Shown piece by piece: positions 1 through 8,983 of a stretch of 64,000 nucleotides of DNA; position 1 is the first letter of the stretch, and each line of letters opens with the position of its first letter. This DNA is from Pyrinomonadaceae bacterium MAG19_C2-C3 (GTDB taxonomy: Bacteria; Acidobacteriota; Blastocatellia; Pyrinomonadales; Pyrinomonadaceae). Where the stretch lies: positions 37,665 to 101,664 of the forward strand of contig JANDLT010000010.1 of NCBI GenBank assembly GCA_024330265.1. The letters are read 5' to 3'. The notes beneath the pieces were generated by a model. It saw nothing but the letters and a program-made list of their open reading frames with translations, was not told the origin of the DNA and did not search any database. A program made the translations under genes and the position numbers.

Positions 1-179
1 TTAGCTTCTCCGGCGGCGCGCGTGAACATGTTAAGCAACCAGTCAATTCCGATTTTGCGCGCGGCATCGTTCGTCGCGCGCAAATGAAAATAATCGGCAA
101 CGTCGCCCTGTCCTCTTTCGCGTGCGCGGCGTTCGACTTCCGCCCGCACGCGCTCCCATTCCGCGTCAAGTTCGCTCAT
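1..179 (-). CDS. Hypothetical protein, N-terminal part cut by the window edge
   Basis: An ATG at 179 on the minus strand opens a frame that runs off the left edge after 59 codons. The visible protein begins MSELDAEWERVRAEVERRAR and continues through a DYFHLRATNDAARKIG stretch to a WLLNMFTRAAGEA segment. The first half is highly charged and helical; no signal peptide is seen. A GGAG lies upstream of the ATG. The stop is outside the window. I do not recognise the family. It is divergent from the TPR gene that starts at 331, so the 150 bp between them should hold both promoters. Confidence 0.6.
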   Translation of the reverse strand, partial: MSELDAEWERVRAEVERRARERGQGDVADYFHLRATNDAARKIGIDWLLNMFTRAAGEA

Positions 180-330
180 ATTTTTGATTCACTCCAAGTT
201 GTTTCGCACGCCATCTTAACGGTTTATCGTGCGCCTGATGTTCGTCCGCCGTACAACTCAAATGTTATCATGCGCCTCTCAAACACCAATTCTTAATCAG
301 CAATCAGATTCAACAGCCGTCTATTTTTCC

Positions 331-2463
331 ATGAATACATCGCTTTATCGAAACCTCTTTATCACGTTCGCCGCCTCTTTCATCGTCTTCACTTCAACCG
401 CGCTTTCGACCGCCCAAACTTCAAGGCGCAGAAACACAAGAACCCCGCCCGCACCCGCCGCACCGGAAGCCGCGCAAATCCCTGACGCCGAACGTCTCGC
501 GCAGTTGGAAGCTTTACTCGCGCAGCCGCCCGCCGCGCGGCTCGAAGGTTTGCGTAATTTTGTCGCCGCCACGCCTTCCGACGAAACGCGAGAACCTTCA
601 CCGCTTCGCACGCGCGCCGTCGAACAACTCGTCAGCACACTTGCCGCCGTCGGTGATGAACTTTTAACAGGCGGTGATACTCAAGCGGGCATCAAGCATT
701 TCCGCGAAGCCGTCGCCGCCGCGCCCGCGAAGATGAGCGAAAAGCTTTTCGTCCAAATCGTTTCGCAACTTCCGTCAAATCTTTTCCTGCGCGGCGAACA
801 GGCAGCGGCGTTCGACCTCGCGCGTCGCATCGAAGCCAAAATCAACACTGACCCGCAAAGCCTTCTCGCCCTTGCGACGTTCTACCTTAGCGTCGAACAA
901 CCGGACGAAGCCGCGCGACTCATCGAACTCTCGCTTCGCTATGCCGAAACCGCGACCTCCCGCGTCGCACTCGGCGCGGCGCGGCGGCTCAATCTTCAAC
1001 TCGACGCGAGCATCACGGAATACAAACGCGCCCTTGAACTCGACGCGACTTCCGCATCTGCGCGTCGTGCTCTCGCCGACCTTTATCGTGCGACGGGAAA
1101 GCCCGCCGAAGCCATCACGCTTTATGAAGCACAACTCGCCGCGACGCCCGATGATAGTGTGTCGCGCGCCGGATTCGTGCTTTCACTATTTGACCTGAAT
1201 CGCCGCGACGATGCCGAACGCGAAATGAAAATCGCGCTTGAAAAGTCTCCCGAAGATTTGACGCTTTTGACCGGAGCGGCTTACTGGTACGCGGCGCAAA
1301 CAGAAGCCGAAACTGCGCGGGGGCTTGCCGAGCGCGCCATCGTCCGCGAACCGCGTTATACATGGGCGCACATCGCCAACGCCCGCGCCCTCATCATGCT
1401 CAAGCGTCCTCTGGAAGCCGAGCGTTCCTTGCGTCTCGCCGCGCAGTTCGGTGATTTCCCGACGCTCTCTTACGAACTCGCCAATGCCCTCGCCGCTTCC
1501 GGTTTTTACGAAGAAGCCGCGACCGAACTGGCGCGCATGTTTCGCATTTCCCCCGACGGTGAAATCTCCACACGCCTCGCCAATCGTATCGAAGCGTCGA
1601 ATGAAAGTTTTATCGAACTGCTCGCCCCCGAACGCCGCGCTTCGATTTACCAACCCGCTGCCGCCGATATCGTCATAAGTGCGCGCCGCCTCGCCGCCCT
1701 GCTCGCTTTTCACACCGCACTCACGCCCGTAACCAACTCCACCAATACGCCGAAGAAGCGCGGCGTGCAGCAAAATAAGCCGGAGCAAAATAAGAACGAA
1801 CTGACCGCCGAAACCCGCGAAAGGATTTTGCTCGATAGTGCCGACACGTTCGCGTCCGGCAACGACGAGATGCGCTTTTACCGTCAACTCTATGTGATTG
1901 AGCGTCTCGTCAAACGAGCGTCCGATGTGACGCCCGCCGTGCGCGACCGCATCGTCGCCATCGCGGAAGCGGCGACCGCGACCGTCGAAATCGCACTCGA
2001 TGCACCGACCGCGACCGAAGCGGCTTTCGCCGACGAACTCCGCAAAACGCGCTTGGACGCTATCGCCGTCGGCACGACACCACAACTCCCGCGCGTGCCG
2101 CGTCAGGTCATCTCCGCCGTCGTGCGCGGGCGGCTCGAAGACGCACGCGGGCGCGCCCTCGCCTACAGCGGCAAGGCTGAAGAAGGCTTGCCTTACTTGC
2201 GCCGCGCCGCGACCGTACTGCCCGAAGGAACCGTCTGGTCACGCGCCAACGCATGGCACACGGGGACGGCACTCGAAGCACTCGGCAACAATTCGGAAGC
2301 ACTCGCTTCATACATCAAAAGCTATCGCGCCGCGCCCGACCCCGTGCGCCGCGCCGTCATCGAAAATCTTTACCGCCGTCTCAACAACAATTCGGTCAAA
2401 GGACTCGACGACTTCATCAACGCCCAAACCGCGCGCCCCGTATCTTCCGTTACGAACAACTAA
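331..2463 (+). CDS. Secreted tetratricopeptide-repeat protein
   Basis: This is a 710-residue protein. The open frame extends upstream to 229, but the ATG at 331 gives a clean signal peptide (MNTSLYRNLF, then a hydrophobic FAASFIVFTSTALSTAQ) followed by a Pro/Ala-rich linker, so I use that start. The body is a series of helical TPR-like units from about residue 45 to 450 with the typical A..A...LEL, P.....A.A.L pattern, then a Lys/Asn/Gln-rich linker and a second helical block that ends in another TPR-like pair. Such proteins are usually periplasmic or outer-membrane scaffolds. No catalytic motif is visible, and the specific role cannot be told. It is followed by a palindromic repeat, not by another gene on its strand. 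Confidence 0.8.
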   Translation: MNTSLYRNLFITFAASFIVFTSTALSTAQTSRRRNTRTPPAPAAPEAAQIPDAERLAQLEALLAQPPAARLEGLRNFVAATPSDETREPSPLRTRAVEQLVSTLAAVGDELLTGGDTQAGIKHFREAVAAAPAKMSEKLFVQIVSQLPSNLFLRGEQAAAFDLARRIEAKINTDPQSLLALATFYLSVEQPDEAARLIELSLRYAETATSRVALGAARRLNLQLDASITEYKRALELDATSASARRALADLYRATGKPAEAITLYEAQLAATPDDSVSRAGFVLSLFDLNRRDDAEREMKIALEKSPEDLTLLTGAAYWYAAQTEAETARGLAERAIVREPRYTWAHIANARALIMLKRPLEAERSLRLAAQFGDFPTLSYELANALAASGFYEEAATELARMFRISPDGEISTRLANRIEASNESFIELLAPERRASIYQPAAADIVISARRLAALLAFHTALTPVTNSTNTPKKRGVQQNKPEQNKNELTAETRERILLDSADTFASGNDEMRFYRQLYVIERLVKRASDVTPAVRDRIVAIAEAATATVEIALDAPTATEAAFADELRKTRLDAIAVGTTPQLPRVPRQVISAVVRGRLEDARGRALAYSGKAEEGLPYLRRAATVLPEGTVWSRANAWHTGTALEALGNNSEALASYIKSYRAAPDPVRRAVIENLYRRLNNNSVKGLDDFINAQTARPVSSVTNN

Positions 2464-2505
2464 AGACGACCTAATGATGTGACTCTTTGCGCTCTAGTTT
2501 GATTT

Positions 2506-2706
2506 AGTCCCGGAGGGACTTTGCGATAGTAGCCCAGCGATTCATCGCTGGGAACAAATTCGGTATTTGATTGTAGTCCCGTGAGGGACGGCTGAAGAAT
2601 GTGGCTGGCAAGTTTCAGCCGTCCCTGACGGGACTGAATATGATTTCACATCCTGTTCCCAGCGATGAATCGCTGGGCTATTTTCAACTGCTCCTAATGG
2701 AGCAAA
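2506..2706. repeat. REP-like composite palindrome, copy 1
   Basis: This is a nested palindrome of about 200 bp between the convergent ends of the TPR gene and lysA. The outer modules are AGTCCC-GGAGGGACT and a hairpin AGCCCAGCGATTCATCGCTG, repeated in inverted form near 2657-2680. The inner modules are GTCCCGTGAGGGACGGCTGA at about 2577 and its inverted partner TTCAGCCGTCCCTGACGGGA at about 2614. A copy with the same architecture lies at 7761-7958. It looks like a pair of REP-type units placed head to head. Confidence 0.8.
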
Positions 2707-2735
2707 GAAAAAGTTACACATTAGGTTAAAGACAT

Positions 2736-4118
2736 TCACCAAACATCCTGCGCGACTAAATCTTCGTAAGTGTCGGCGCGCCGTATCACGTCCACACGCC
2801 CGCCCGCGCGCACCATCACGGCGGCGGGCAGAGGTCGCCCGTTATAAGGAAACATTTGCGCCAGCGAATATGCTCCGGCATTTAAGAGCGCGAGGAGTTC
2901 GCCCGGTCGCACGTCTTCCGGCAACTTCCGATAATCAGGCAATCTACGTCCCTGTTCGATGTCGAAATACACGTCGCCGGAATCGCATAAAGGTCCCGCG
3001 ACTTTATACGGCGTATCGTGGTTCACACCTGAGCGCGACGCCGAGATGAGGTGGTAATACCACTTGTAATTATTCATCGAAAGCAGCAAGTTATAACCCG
3101 CGTCGGTTAAAACCCATGTATCACCAACGCCTTCGCGCGTCTTCATATTTCGCACCGTCGTCAACACGATTCCGGCATCGGAAATCACGCTGCGTCCCGG
3201 CTCCATCAAAATCGTCATGCCTTCAAATAGATGCAGAGCGTCGGCTTCGATTGCCGCCCCGCGTGCGACTTCAACCGCGCGGCGCAAAACTTCGGTTATA
3301 TCGAGTTGCGCGCTAAACATCGCGCGTTCGGTTTCCGCGATGTCTGCGGCGTGCGACGCATCGCGCATGTAGTTGACCGGCAAACCGCCGCCGATGTTGA
3401 TGTGGTCTAGCGTGCGTCCCGTCGCCCGATGATACTCAATCAAGTGATGCCACAGAGCCTGACACGCATCGGCGAACGGTTCGATGTCGGGGGTTTGCGA
3501 ACCGACGTGAATGTGTATCCCGCACACGTCGAGCAGTTCCGTGTTCTGCGCGGCGCGCCCTAAAGCGTGCGGTAAGTCAATCGCTGCGATGCCGAACTTT
3601 GAAGTCAATAGCGCGGTTTGCAAACCGATGTGCGAGCGCGTACCGATTTCCGGCACAAGCCTTAGCGCGACGCGCGCACGTTTGTTCAATCGTCGCGCCG
3701 ATGCTTCGATAAGTTCGAGTTCATACAACGAATCAACATTGATGGCATAGATTCCCGCCCCGACCGCATGGTCAATCTCCGCCGACGTTTTGCTTGTGCC
3801 GTTGAAGATGATTTGCTGCGGGCGAAACCCTACGCGCAAAGCTTTATAAAGTTCGCCGCCGCTGTTCACCTCGGCATCAATTCCGGCTCGTCGCACCGCA
3901 TCCAGCACCGCCATATTCGAGTTAGCTTTTGACGCATAACAAAACTTGACCGGACGATTAACGGCTTTCGCCGCACGCTTCAAACTCTCTATATTGGCGA
4001 CGATGCGCGGCTCGGAAAACACATACAACGGCGTCGCGTAATCGCGCGTCAACTCCAGCGCATCAACGCCCTCAACTGCGAGATGTCCCGCACGATTGAT
4101 TTCTAAAAACCCTTCCAT
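2736..4118 (-). CDS. lysA: Diaminopimelate decarboxylase
   Basis: This PLP enzyme of fold type III decarboxylates meso-diaminopimelate to L-lysine, the last step of the pathway. The sequence shows YASKANSN with the PLP lysine near the N-terminus, the glycine-rich phosphate loop GGGLPVNY, EPGRSVI, CDSGD (the active-site Cys region contributed to the partner subunit) and NAGAYS near the C-terminus. The frame is open to 4202, where an ATGA overlaps the asd stop. However, codons 1-13 of that version translate a heptad repeat array (4166-4200), and family similarity begins at the internal ATG at 4118 (MEGFLEINRAGHL), giving 460 residues. The 4202 start remains possible through translational coupling. 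It is the last gene of the lysine cluster. Confidence 0.93.
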   Translation of the reverse strand: MEGFLEINRAGHLAVEGVDALELTRDYATPLYVFSEPRIVANIESLKRAAKAVNRPVKFCYASKANSNMAVLDAVRRAGIDAEVNSGGELYKALRVGFRPQQIIFNGTSKTSAEIDHAVGAGIYAINVDSLYELELIEASARRLNKRARVALRLVPEIGTRSHIGLQTALLTSKFGIAAIDLPHALGRAAQNTELLDVCGIHIHVGSQTPDIEPFADACQALWHHLIEYHRATGRTLDHINIGGGLPVNYMRDASHAADIAETERAMFSAQLDITEVLRRAVEVARGAAIEADALHLFEGMTILMEPGRSVISDAGIVLTTVRNMKTREGVGDTWVLTDAGYNLLLSMNNYKWYYHLISASRSGVNHDTPYKVAGPLCDSGDVYFDIEQGRRLPDYRKLPEDVRPGELLALLNAGAYSLAQMFPYNGRPLPAAVMVRAGGRVDVIRRADTYEDLVAQDVW

Positions 4119-4165
4119 TGCCCACGCAGGCGCGTCATCCCCGCGAACAGACGCGCGGACAATTT

Positions 4166-4200
4166 CTGTCCCCTGCCCCCCGTCTCCTGTCCCCTGTTTC
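4166..4200. repeat. Heptad tandem repeat array (5 units)
   Basis: Five consecutive 7-bp units can be read on the plus strand: CTGTCCC, CTGCCCC, CCGTCTC, CTGTCCC, CTGTTTC. The array abuts the asd stop codon (4199-4201). No clear inverted partner arm is visible here, unlike the other arrays in the window. Confidence 0.8.
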
Positions 4201-5269
4201 ATGATAAACGTCCCGTCGCTGCCAACAATTCGGCGTTGAGAATCGCCGCTCCCGCCGCCCCGCGAATCGTGTTGTGACTAAGGCACACGAAGCGATAATC
4301 AAGCACTGCGTCCGGTTGAACACGCCCGATTGTGATGCTCATGCCGCGTCCCGCATCGCGGTCAAGGCGCGGCTGCGGGCGGTCTGGTTCGTCGCGCACG
4401 ATGATGATTTTCTCCGGCGCGGAATGAAGTTTTAATTCTCGCGGCAATTCCGGTAGTAGCGCCGTGAATGAATCGAATGCGTGTCGCACATCTTCAAGCG
4501 CGGCGCGTTGTTTAAGTTTGACGCGCACGGCTGCGAGGTGTCCGTCAAGCACGGCGACGCGGTGACACTGCGCGCTGATTGCGAAATCGGCGGCTTCAAT
4601 CCCGCCTCTTGAATCGTTCAATCGTCCCAAGATTTTCAGCGTCTCGCTTTCCATTTTTTCCTCTTCGCCCGCGATAAACGGCACGACGTTATCCATGATG
4701 TCGAGCGACGCGACGCCCGGATAACCCGCCCCCGAAACGGCTTGCATCGTCGTCACGGCGACGGCTTCGATGCCGAAAGTTTTATCAAGCGGCGCGAGTG
4801 CCAGTGCCAGCATAATCGTCGAGCAGTTCGGATTCGTCACGATAAAACCCTCGCCGTCATGTCGCGCCGTTTGCCCTTCAATCAACGCGAGATGTTCGGC
4901 ATTGACTTCCGGGATTAACAGAGGCACATCGGCATCCATCCGAAACGCCGATGAATTGCTGATGACCTTATAACCCGCCGCGCGAAACCTGCTTTCCGTC
5001 TCACGCGCCATGTCGCCCGGCAAACTCGAAAACACGACATCGCAATCAAGCGTCGGTTCGGGTGCTTCGACGATTAACGAGCGCACCGCTTCGGGCATCT
5101 CGCCCGCCAGTCGCCACGCGCACGCTTCCGCGTAAGTCTTCCCTTGCGAACGGTCACTTGCCGCCACCGCCGCCACCGCGAACTGCGGGTGATTATCAAG
5201 AAGTTCGATGAACCTTTGCCCGACCGTACCCGTCGCACCGAGTATGCCGACGCGCAGTTTATCTTTCAT
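4199..5269 (-). CDS. asd: Aspartate-semialdehyde dehydrogenase
   Basis: It reduces aspartyl-4-phosphate to aspartate semialdehyde with NADPH, the branch-point intermediate for lysine, threonine and methionine. The N-terminus carries the Rossmann motif GILGATGTVGQRF. The catalytic cysteine is in NPNCSTIM near residue 149, and a following TTMQAVSGAGYPG block plus IAGEEEKME resemble the archaeal/fungal-type enzymes more than E. coli Asd. An upstream GTG at 5272 precedes the ATG at 5269. The ATG has a GGAAGGTG sequence just before it, so I start there (356 residues). It lies in the lysine cluster, separated from the aminotransferase gene by about 300 bp of repeats. Confidence 0.93.
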   Translation of the reverse strand: MKDKLRVGILGATGTVGQRFIELLDNHPQFAVAAVAASDRSQGKTYAEACAWRLAGEMPEAVRSLIVEAPEPTLDCDVVFSSLPGDMARETESRFRAAGYKVISNSSAFRMDADVPLLIPEVNAEHLALIEGQTARHDGEGFIVTNPNCSTIMLALALAPLDKTFGIEAVAVTTMQAVSGAGYPGVASLDIMDNVVPFIAGEEEKMESETLKILGRLNDSRGGIEAADFAISAQCHRVAVLDGHLAAVRVKLKQRAALEDVRHAFDSFTALLPELPRELKLHSAPEKIIIVRDEPDRPQPRLDRDAGRGMSITIGRVQPDAVLDYRFVCLSHNTIRGAAGAAILNAELLAATGRLS

Positions 5270-5309
5270 CACATATCACCTTCCACTTATCGTCACCTTA
5301 ACTTTATAT

Positions 5310-5515
5310 GAAGCCTGTGCATAAATCGTCGCGTAGCGATGCGATGAATTTAGTAAGCGTCGAAATAGAATCGTCGTCGCGTCAGCGACGGCTGAATAAA
5401 TGGCGACCCGATTTCAATCATCGCTGACGCGACGACGGTATTTTCATCTTCTCTCCCGTGCGTTGAAACGCACGGCTAAAGTCAAACCACCGCTCACGCG
5501 GTGAAAACACAGCTG
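5310..5515. repeat. REP-like palindromes filling the asd-aminotransferase gap
   Basis: The 5270-5574 stretch holds no gene. It contains an inverted pair, TCGTCGCGTCAGCGACGGCT at about 5371 and ATCGCTGACGCGACGACGGT at about 5419. It shares the GTCAG-loop and GACGGCTGAA core of the elements at 2506 and 7761, with compensatory C/G swaps in the stem. A second hairpin CGTGCGTTGAAACGCACG (5457-5474) follows, then GGCTAAAGTC and a third hairpin CACCGCTCACGCGGTG (5488-5503). Confidence 0.75.
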
Positions 5516-5574
5516 CTTTGATTTGCACATTCTTCGGCAAATGTTGCCGCTCGCAACGACGCTTTCACTGCTTA

Positions 5575-6861
5575 CTAGGATTTCAATGCCGCCGCCAAAC
5601 GTCTCACGCCTTCGTCCAATACATCTTTGTCGGCGCAGAATGAGAGCCGCAAATAACCTTCGCCTTCCGCTCCGAATGCCATGCCGGGAACGGTGATGAC
5701 TTTATGCTCAAGCGCGCGTTCGGCAATCTCCATCGAAGCTCCGTGCGCGCTCACGTCAACCATCACATAAAACGCTCCGTCGGGTGAGACGGCGCGGACG
5801 TTGATTTCTTCGAGACGTGAAATCATATAATCCCTTCGCCCGCAAAACGTGCGACGCATTCCGGCGCGTGCCGCTTCCGCTTCATTGCTCCATGCCGCAA
5901 GCGCGGCTTTCTGTGACACCGTACTCGCGCACGTCGTCACATAACCGTGCAGGACGAGCGCGGCTTTAACCGCATCGCGGATTGTTGAATCCCCTTCACC
6001 CGCCACGCCGCACAACCAACCCAAACGCCAACCCGTCATGCTCAAAGATTTTGACAGACCACCGATGACAATCGTGCGCGGATAAAAGTCAGCGATAGAA
6101 GGCGGGCGATGCTTGGTGAAATAGAGTTCGCGGTATATCTCATCGGAGATGACGAACGCCCCCGTTTCCGCGAGTGCTTCGGCAATCTTTTTTAATTGTT
6201 CTTCATCAAGTGCGCGCCCCGTAGGATTTGACGGACTCGTGATGATGACGACTTTCGTGCGCGGCGTTATCGCTTGCCGAAACTCGTCAAGGTCGAAATC
6301 GAAATCAGCCTGTGCCGGAAGGCGATACCGTTTCGAGACGCCGCCCGCCATGCGTACCATCGTCGGGTACGCGACGAAGCCGGGGTCAGGCACGAGAACT
6401 TCATCACCCGCGTCAACGAGCGTCATCAACGCGAGATATAAAGCTTCCTGCGAACCGGCGGTGATAATCGTGCTTTCCGCCGACGCTCCCGCGCTCTCAT
6501 AATCGCCCGCGACGAGACGACGCAAACCGAGGAGTCCGGCGTGCGTCGTATAGCCGTTCTGTTCGGCTTCGATGGCGTGCATCGCGGCGTGCGTGATGAT
6601 TTGCGGCGTGCGTATATCGGGTTCGCCCAAACCCAGATTGATGCTGCCCGAAGGCGCACGGTCAAAGAAGTCGCGTATCAAACTTTTGCTCGTCCCGCGA
6701 AGGCGCGCAGGCGGCACGAACTCGCGCGAGACGCGACGCAAATTCGTCATCTCGTCATCATGCGGAATGTTCGTGCCATCACGCGCGATGCTCGTGTCAT
6801 GCGTTTCTATGTCGCTCGCTTTTTTCGCCCGCGCGCCGAAACCACTTGTCGTATCGCTCAT
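5575..6861 (-). CDS. Class I/II aminotransferase, probable N-succinyl-diaminopimelate aminotransferase
   Basis: This fold-type-I PLP aminotransferase has 428 residues. It shows TAGSQEALYLAL, SPSNPTG (about 210-215), ISDEIYREL with the PLP-contacting Asp/Tyr, and the Schiff-base lysine in GGLSKSLSMTGWRLGW (K271). It resembles aspartate/DapC/PatA-like transaminases. The start at 6861 overlaps the dapD stop as ATGA, so the two are probably translationally coupled. The first 37 residues are poorly conserved in style, and an ATG at codon 38 is an alternative. Its place between dapD and asd argues that it converts N-succinyl-2-amino-6-ketopimelate to N-succinyl-LL-DAP. Aspartate aminotransferase activity cannot be excluded from sequence. 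Confidence 0.85.
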   Translation of the reverse strand: MSDTTSGFGARAKKASDIETHDTSIARDGTNIPHDDEMTNLRRVSREFVPPARLRGTSKSLIRDFFDRAPSGSINLGLGEPDIRTPQIITHAAMHAIEAEQNGYTTHAGLLGLRRLVAGDYESAGASAESTIITAGSQEALYLALMTLVDAGDEVLVPDPGFVAYPTMVRMAGGVSKRYRLPAQADFDFDLDEFRQAITPRTKVVIITSPSNPTGRALDEEQLKKIAEALAETGAFVISDEIYRELYFTKHRPPSIADFYPRTIVIGGLSKSLSMTGWRLGWLCGVAGEGDSTIRDAVKAALVLHGYVTTCASTVSQKAALAAWSNEAEAARAGMRRTFCGRRDYMISRLEEINVRAVSPDGAFYVMVDVSAHGASMEIAERALEHKVITVPGMAFGAEGEGYLRLSFCADKDVLDEGVRRLAAALKS

Positions 6862-7721
6862 CGTAAATAATCCTCCAACTGCGCCGCCGCGTCCGTGCGC
6901 GCGTCGCGGTATTTAACAATCACGGGGGCGTAAAGCGAAAGGTTATGCTCCATTCCCCACACGCTCTTGACCGAACGCGCACCGGGAACGACGACCGCCC
7001 CCGAAGGTATCTCAAGCGGCTTACCTTCTTCACGACGATAAACTTTTTCACGCACCAAATCATACACCGGAGTCGAACCCGTCAGAATCACACCCGCCGC
7101 CAGAATCGCCTTTTGGCGAACAATCGTCCCTTCATACACGCCGCACCCACCGCCAATCAAACAATCATCTTCGATGATAACCGGAACTGCCCCGACGGGT
7201 TCAAGCACGCCGCCGATTTGCGCCGCCGCCGAAAGATGCACGCGCTTCCCGACCTGCGCGCATGAACCGACAAGGGCATGTGAGTCAATCATCGTGTTTT
7301 CATCAACGAACGCGCCGACGTTGACATAAGCGGGCGGCATCACGACCACGCCCGAAGCGAGATGCGCGCCGTCGCGTATGCTCGTCCCGCCGGGAACGAT
7401 ACGCACGCGCTCATCATGTTCGGTCGCGCGCAAAGGATATGTGTCTTTATCGAAAAACCGGAAGCCCGCTTTATCACCCGCCTTATCACTTGGCGACAAA
7501 TCAATCACCGCTCCCATGCGAAACCCCGCGAGTATGCCGCGCTTAACCCATGCGTTGGCGCGCCATGTTCCATGCTCATCACGCTCCGCCGCACGCACTT
7601 CGCCGCGATTGAGTTGTCGCTTAAATTCATCGAACACGCGACGGTCATCATCACTAAACTCGTTCGCTGCGCGCCCGCTCAATGCTTCGACTTGTTCACG
7701 CAATGGTTCACGCGATGACAT
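6858..7721 (-). CDS. dapD: 2,3,4,5-tetrahydropyridine-2,6-dicarboxylate N-succinyltransferase
   Basis: It transfers a succinyl group from succinyl-CoA to tetrahydrodipicolinate. The N-terminal helical domain includes GRAANEF and a GILAGFRMGAVIDLSP block. The C-terminal half is a left-handed beta-helix of hexapeptide repeats (GGTSIRDGAHLASGVV, then EDDCLIGGGCGVYEG, and VREKVY). An ATG at 7760 would add 13 residues, but that start sits against a palindromic repeat. The ATG at 7721 has AAAGGAA about 10 bases upstream and gives 287 residues, near the usual family length. It overlaps the aminotransferase gene by 4 bp. The presence of DapD defines the succinylase branch of this pathway. Confidence 0.92.
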   Translation of the reverse strand: MSSREPLREQVEALSGRAANEFSDDDRRVFDEFKRQLNRGEVRAAERDEHGTWRANAWVKRGILAGFRMGAVIDLSPSDKAGDKAGFRFFDKDTYPLRATEHDERVRIVPGGTSIRDGAHLASGVVVMPPAYVNVGAFVDENTMIDSHALVGSCAQVGKRVHLSAAAQIGGVLEPVGAVPVIIEDDCLIGGGCGVYEGTIVRQKAILAAGVILTGSTPVYDLVREKVYRREEGKPLEIPSGAVVVPGARSVKSVWGMEHNLSLYAPVIVKYRDARTDAAAQLEDYLR

Positions 7722-7760
7722 GCGTTTCGTGTTCCTTTTCCGGTTCAGGGCATGTTCCAA

Positions 7761-7958
7761 AGTCCCGTCAGGGACATTTCGATAATAGCCCAGCGATTTA
7801 TCGCTCTCGTCTGCGGCAGAAGAAATGTTTGCGAGTCCCGTCAGGGACGGCTGAAATAATGACCGATTTCAGCCGTCCCTGACGGGACTGCCCCAATGTT
7901 TTACTCCTGCTCCCAGCGATGAATCGCTGGGCTATTCTCATCGTGTCCCTACGGGACA
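7761..7958. repeat. REP-like composite palindrome, copy 2
   Basis: It has the same module order as the element at 2506-2706. AGTCCCGTCAGGGAC comes first, then an AGCCCAGCGATTTATCGCT module whose right arm is decayed. The central inverted pair is GTCCCGTCAGGGACGGCTGA / TTCAGCCGTCCCTGACGGGA at about 7835 and 7868. Then come CCCAGCGATGAATCGCTGGG at about 7913 and a closing GTCCCTACGGGAC hairpin. It fills the gap between dapA and dapD. Confidence 0.8.
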
Positions 7959-7967
7959 GATACACCG

Positions 7968-8891
7968 CTATTTTTCAGACTCACTCTCAGATAAGAGACC
8001 AAGAGCCTCAAGCACGGGACGCAAACGCTCGCGCGTCAGGTCTTGGACAGGCACAAGCGGAAGCCGCAAATTTTCTTCCAGCAAGCCCATCATCCGCATC
8101 GCCGCTTTGACGGGCGCGGGACTCGATTCCCAAAAATTCGCTTCCATCAAAGCCAGCAACTTGAAGTGAAGCGTGCGCGCATCATGCCATCTTCCCCCAA
8201 GTGCGGCTTCGACCATCCGCGACATCAAAGCGGGTGCTTCATTCGACGCGACGGAAATCAAACCGTCCGCTCCCAACGCGATGAGTGCGAAGGTCAAAGC
8301 ATCATCGCCCGACAACACGCGAAACTCTGCCGGACGCTCTCGCAAGATGTGCATGATTTGCATCAAGTCGCCGCTCGCCTCTTTGACCGCGACTATGTTC
8401 GGAACTGTCCGCGCGAGATGCAAAACCGTTTCCGAATTGATGTTCGACGCCGTGCGACCCGGCACGTTATAGAGAACGACGGGCGTATCTTCAATCGCCT
8501 GAGCAAGGGCGGTGTAGTGCGCGATGAGTCCGGCTTGCGTCGGTTTGTTGTAGTAAGGCGCGACGGCAAGCACCGCATCCGCACCCAAAGCACGCGCCCG
8601 CAACGCATTATCAATCGCCACACTCGTCGCGTTGCTTCCGACTCCGGCGATGACGTGCGCGTCCATTTCGTGCGCGACTTCAATCGTTGCGCCGATGACC
8701 GCATCATCTTCATCGCGCGTCATCGTCGCCGATTCCCCCGTCGTCCCGCACGGCACAAGCACGCGCACGCCCGCTTCGATTTGACGCTTCACAAGTCCCC
8801 GCATCGTCTTACCGTCAACCGCACCGTTGCCCTTAAACGGCGTCACGAGAGCAGTCGCACACCCGCGCAGCCAATCATATTCAATCGTCAT
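7968..8891 (-). CDS. dapA: 4-hydroxy-tetrahydrodipicolinate synthase
   Basis: This class I aldolase condenses pyruvate with aspartate semialdehyde, the first committed step to diaminopimelate. Visible motifs are PCGTTGESATM (substrate carboxylate binding), the catalytic tyrosine in YNVPGRT (about residue 141) and the Schiff-base lysine in VAVKEASGD (about residue 170), followed by LSGDDAL. The protein is a TIM barrel of the usual size, 307 residues. An ATG at 8909 exists, but the ATG at 8891 (MTIEYDWLRGC) has a GAGG at a better distance and matches the normal N-terminus. A heptad hairpin separates it from dapB upstream. Confidence 0.94.
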   Translation of the reverse strand: MTIEYDWLRGCATALVTPFKGNGAVDGKTMRGLVKRQIEAGVRVLVPCGTTGESATMTRDEDDAVIGATIEVAHEMDAHVIAGVGSNATSVAIDNALRARALGADAVLAVAPYYNKPTQAGLIAHYTALAQAIEDTPVVLYNVPGRTASNINSETVLHLARTVPNIVAVKEASGDLMQIMHILRERPAEFRVLSGDDALTFALIALGADGLISVASNEAPALMSRMVEAALGGRWHDARTLHFKLLALMEANFWESSPAPVKAAMRMMGLLEENLRLPLVPVQDLTRERLRPVLEALGLLSESESEK

Positions 8892-8914
8892 CTTTCTGCC
8901 TCGCTTCATAAGAG

Positions 8915-8983
8915 GATTGATTCAATGATTCATTCAGTCATTAAATCAATGAGCCGATAAACCAGTGAATCAATGAATCAGTC
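8915..8983. repeat. Heptad-type inverted repeat between dapB and dapA
   Basis: Degenerate 7-bp units built on TGATTCA/ATGATTC can be read at about 8919-8940, and an inverted arm AGTGAATCAATGAATCAGT lies at 8964-8982. The dapB stop codon (8978-8980) falls inside the right arm. The units are less regular than in the other arrays. Confidence 0.6.

Noticed and set aside
1186..2085. Antisense open frame of 299 codons under the TPR gene
   Set aside because: Shadow of a GC-rich coding strand; no family-like motifs, and the TPR frame has a signal peptide and repeats.
8043..8960. Plus-strand open frame of 305 codons opposite dapA
   Set aside because: His/Arg-rich translation with no domains; it lies opposite a clear DapA with all catalytic motifs.
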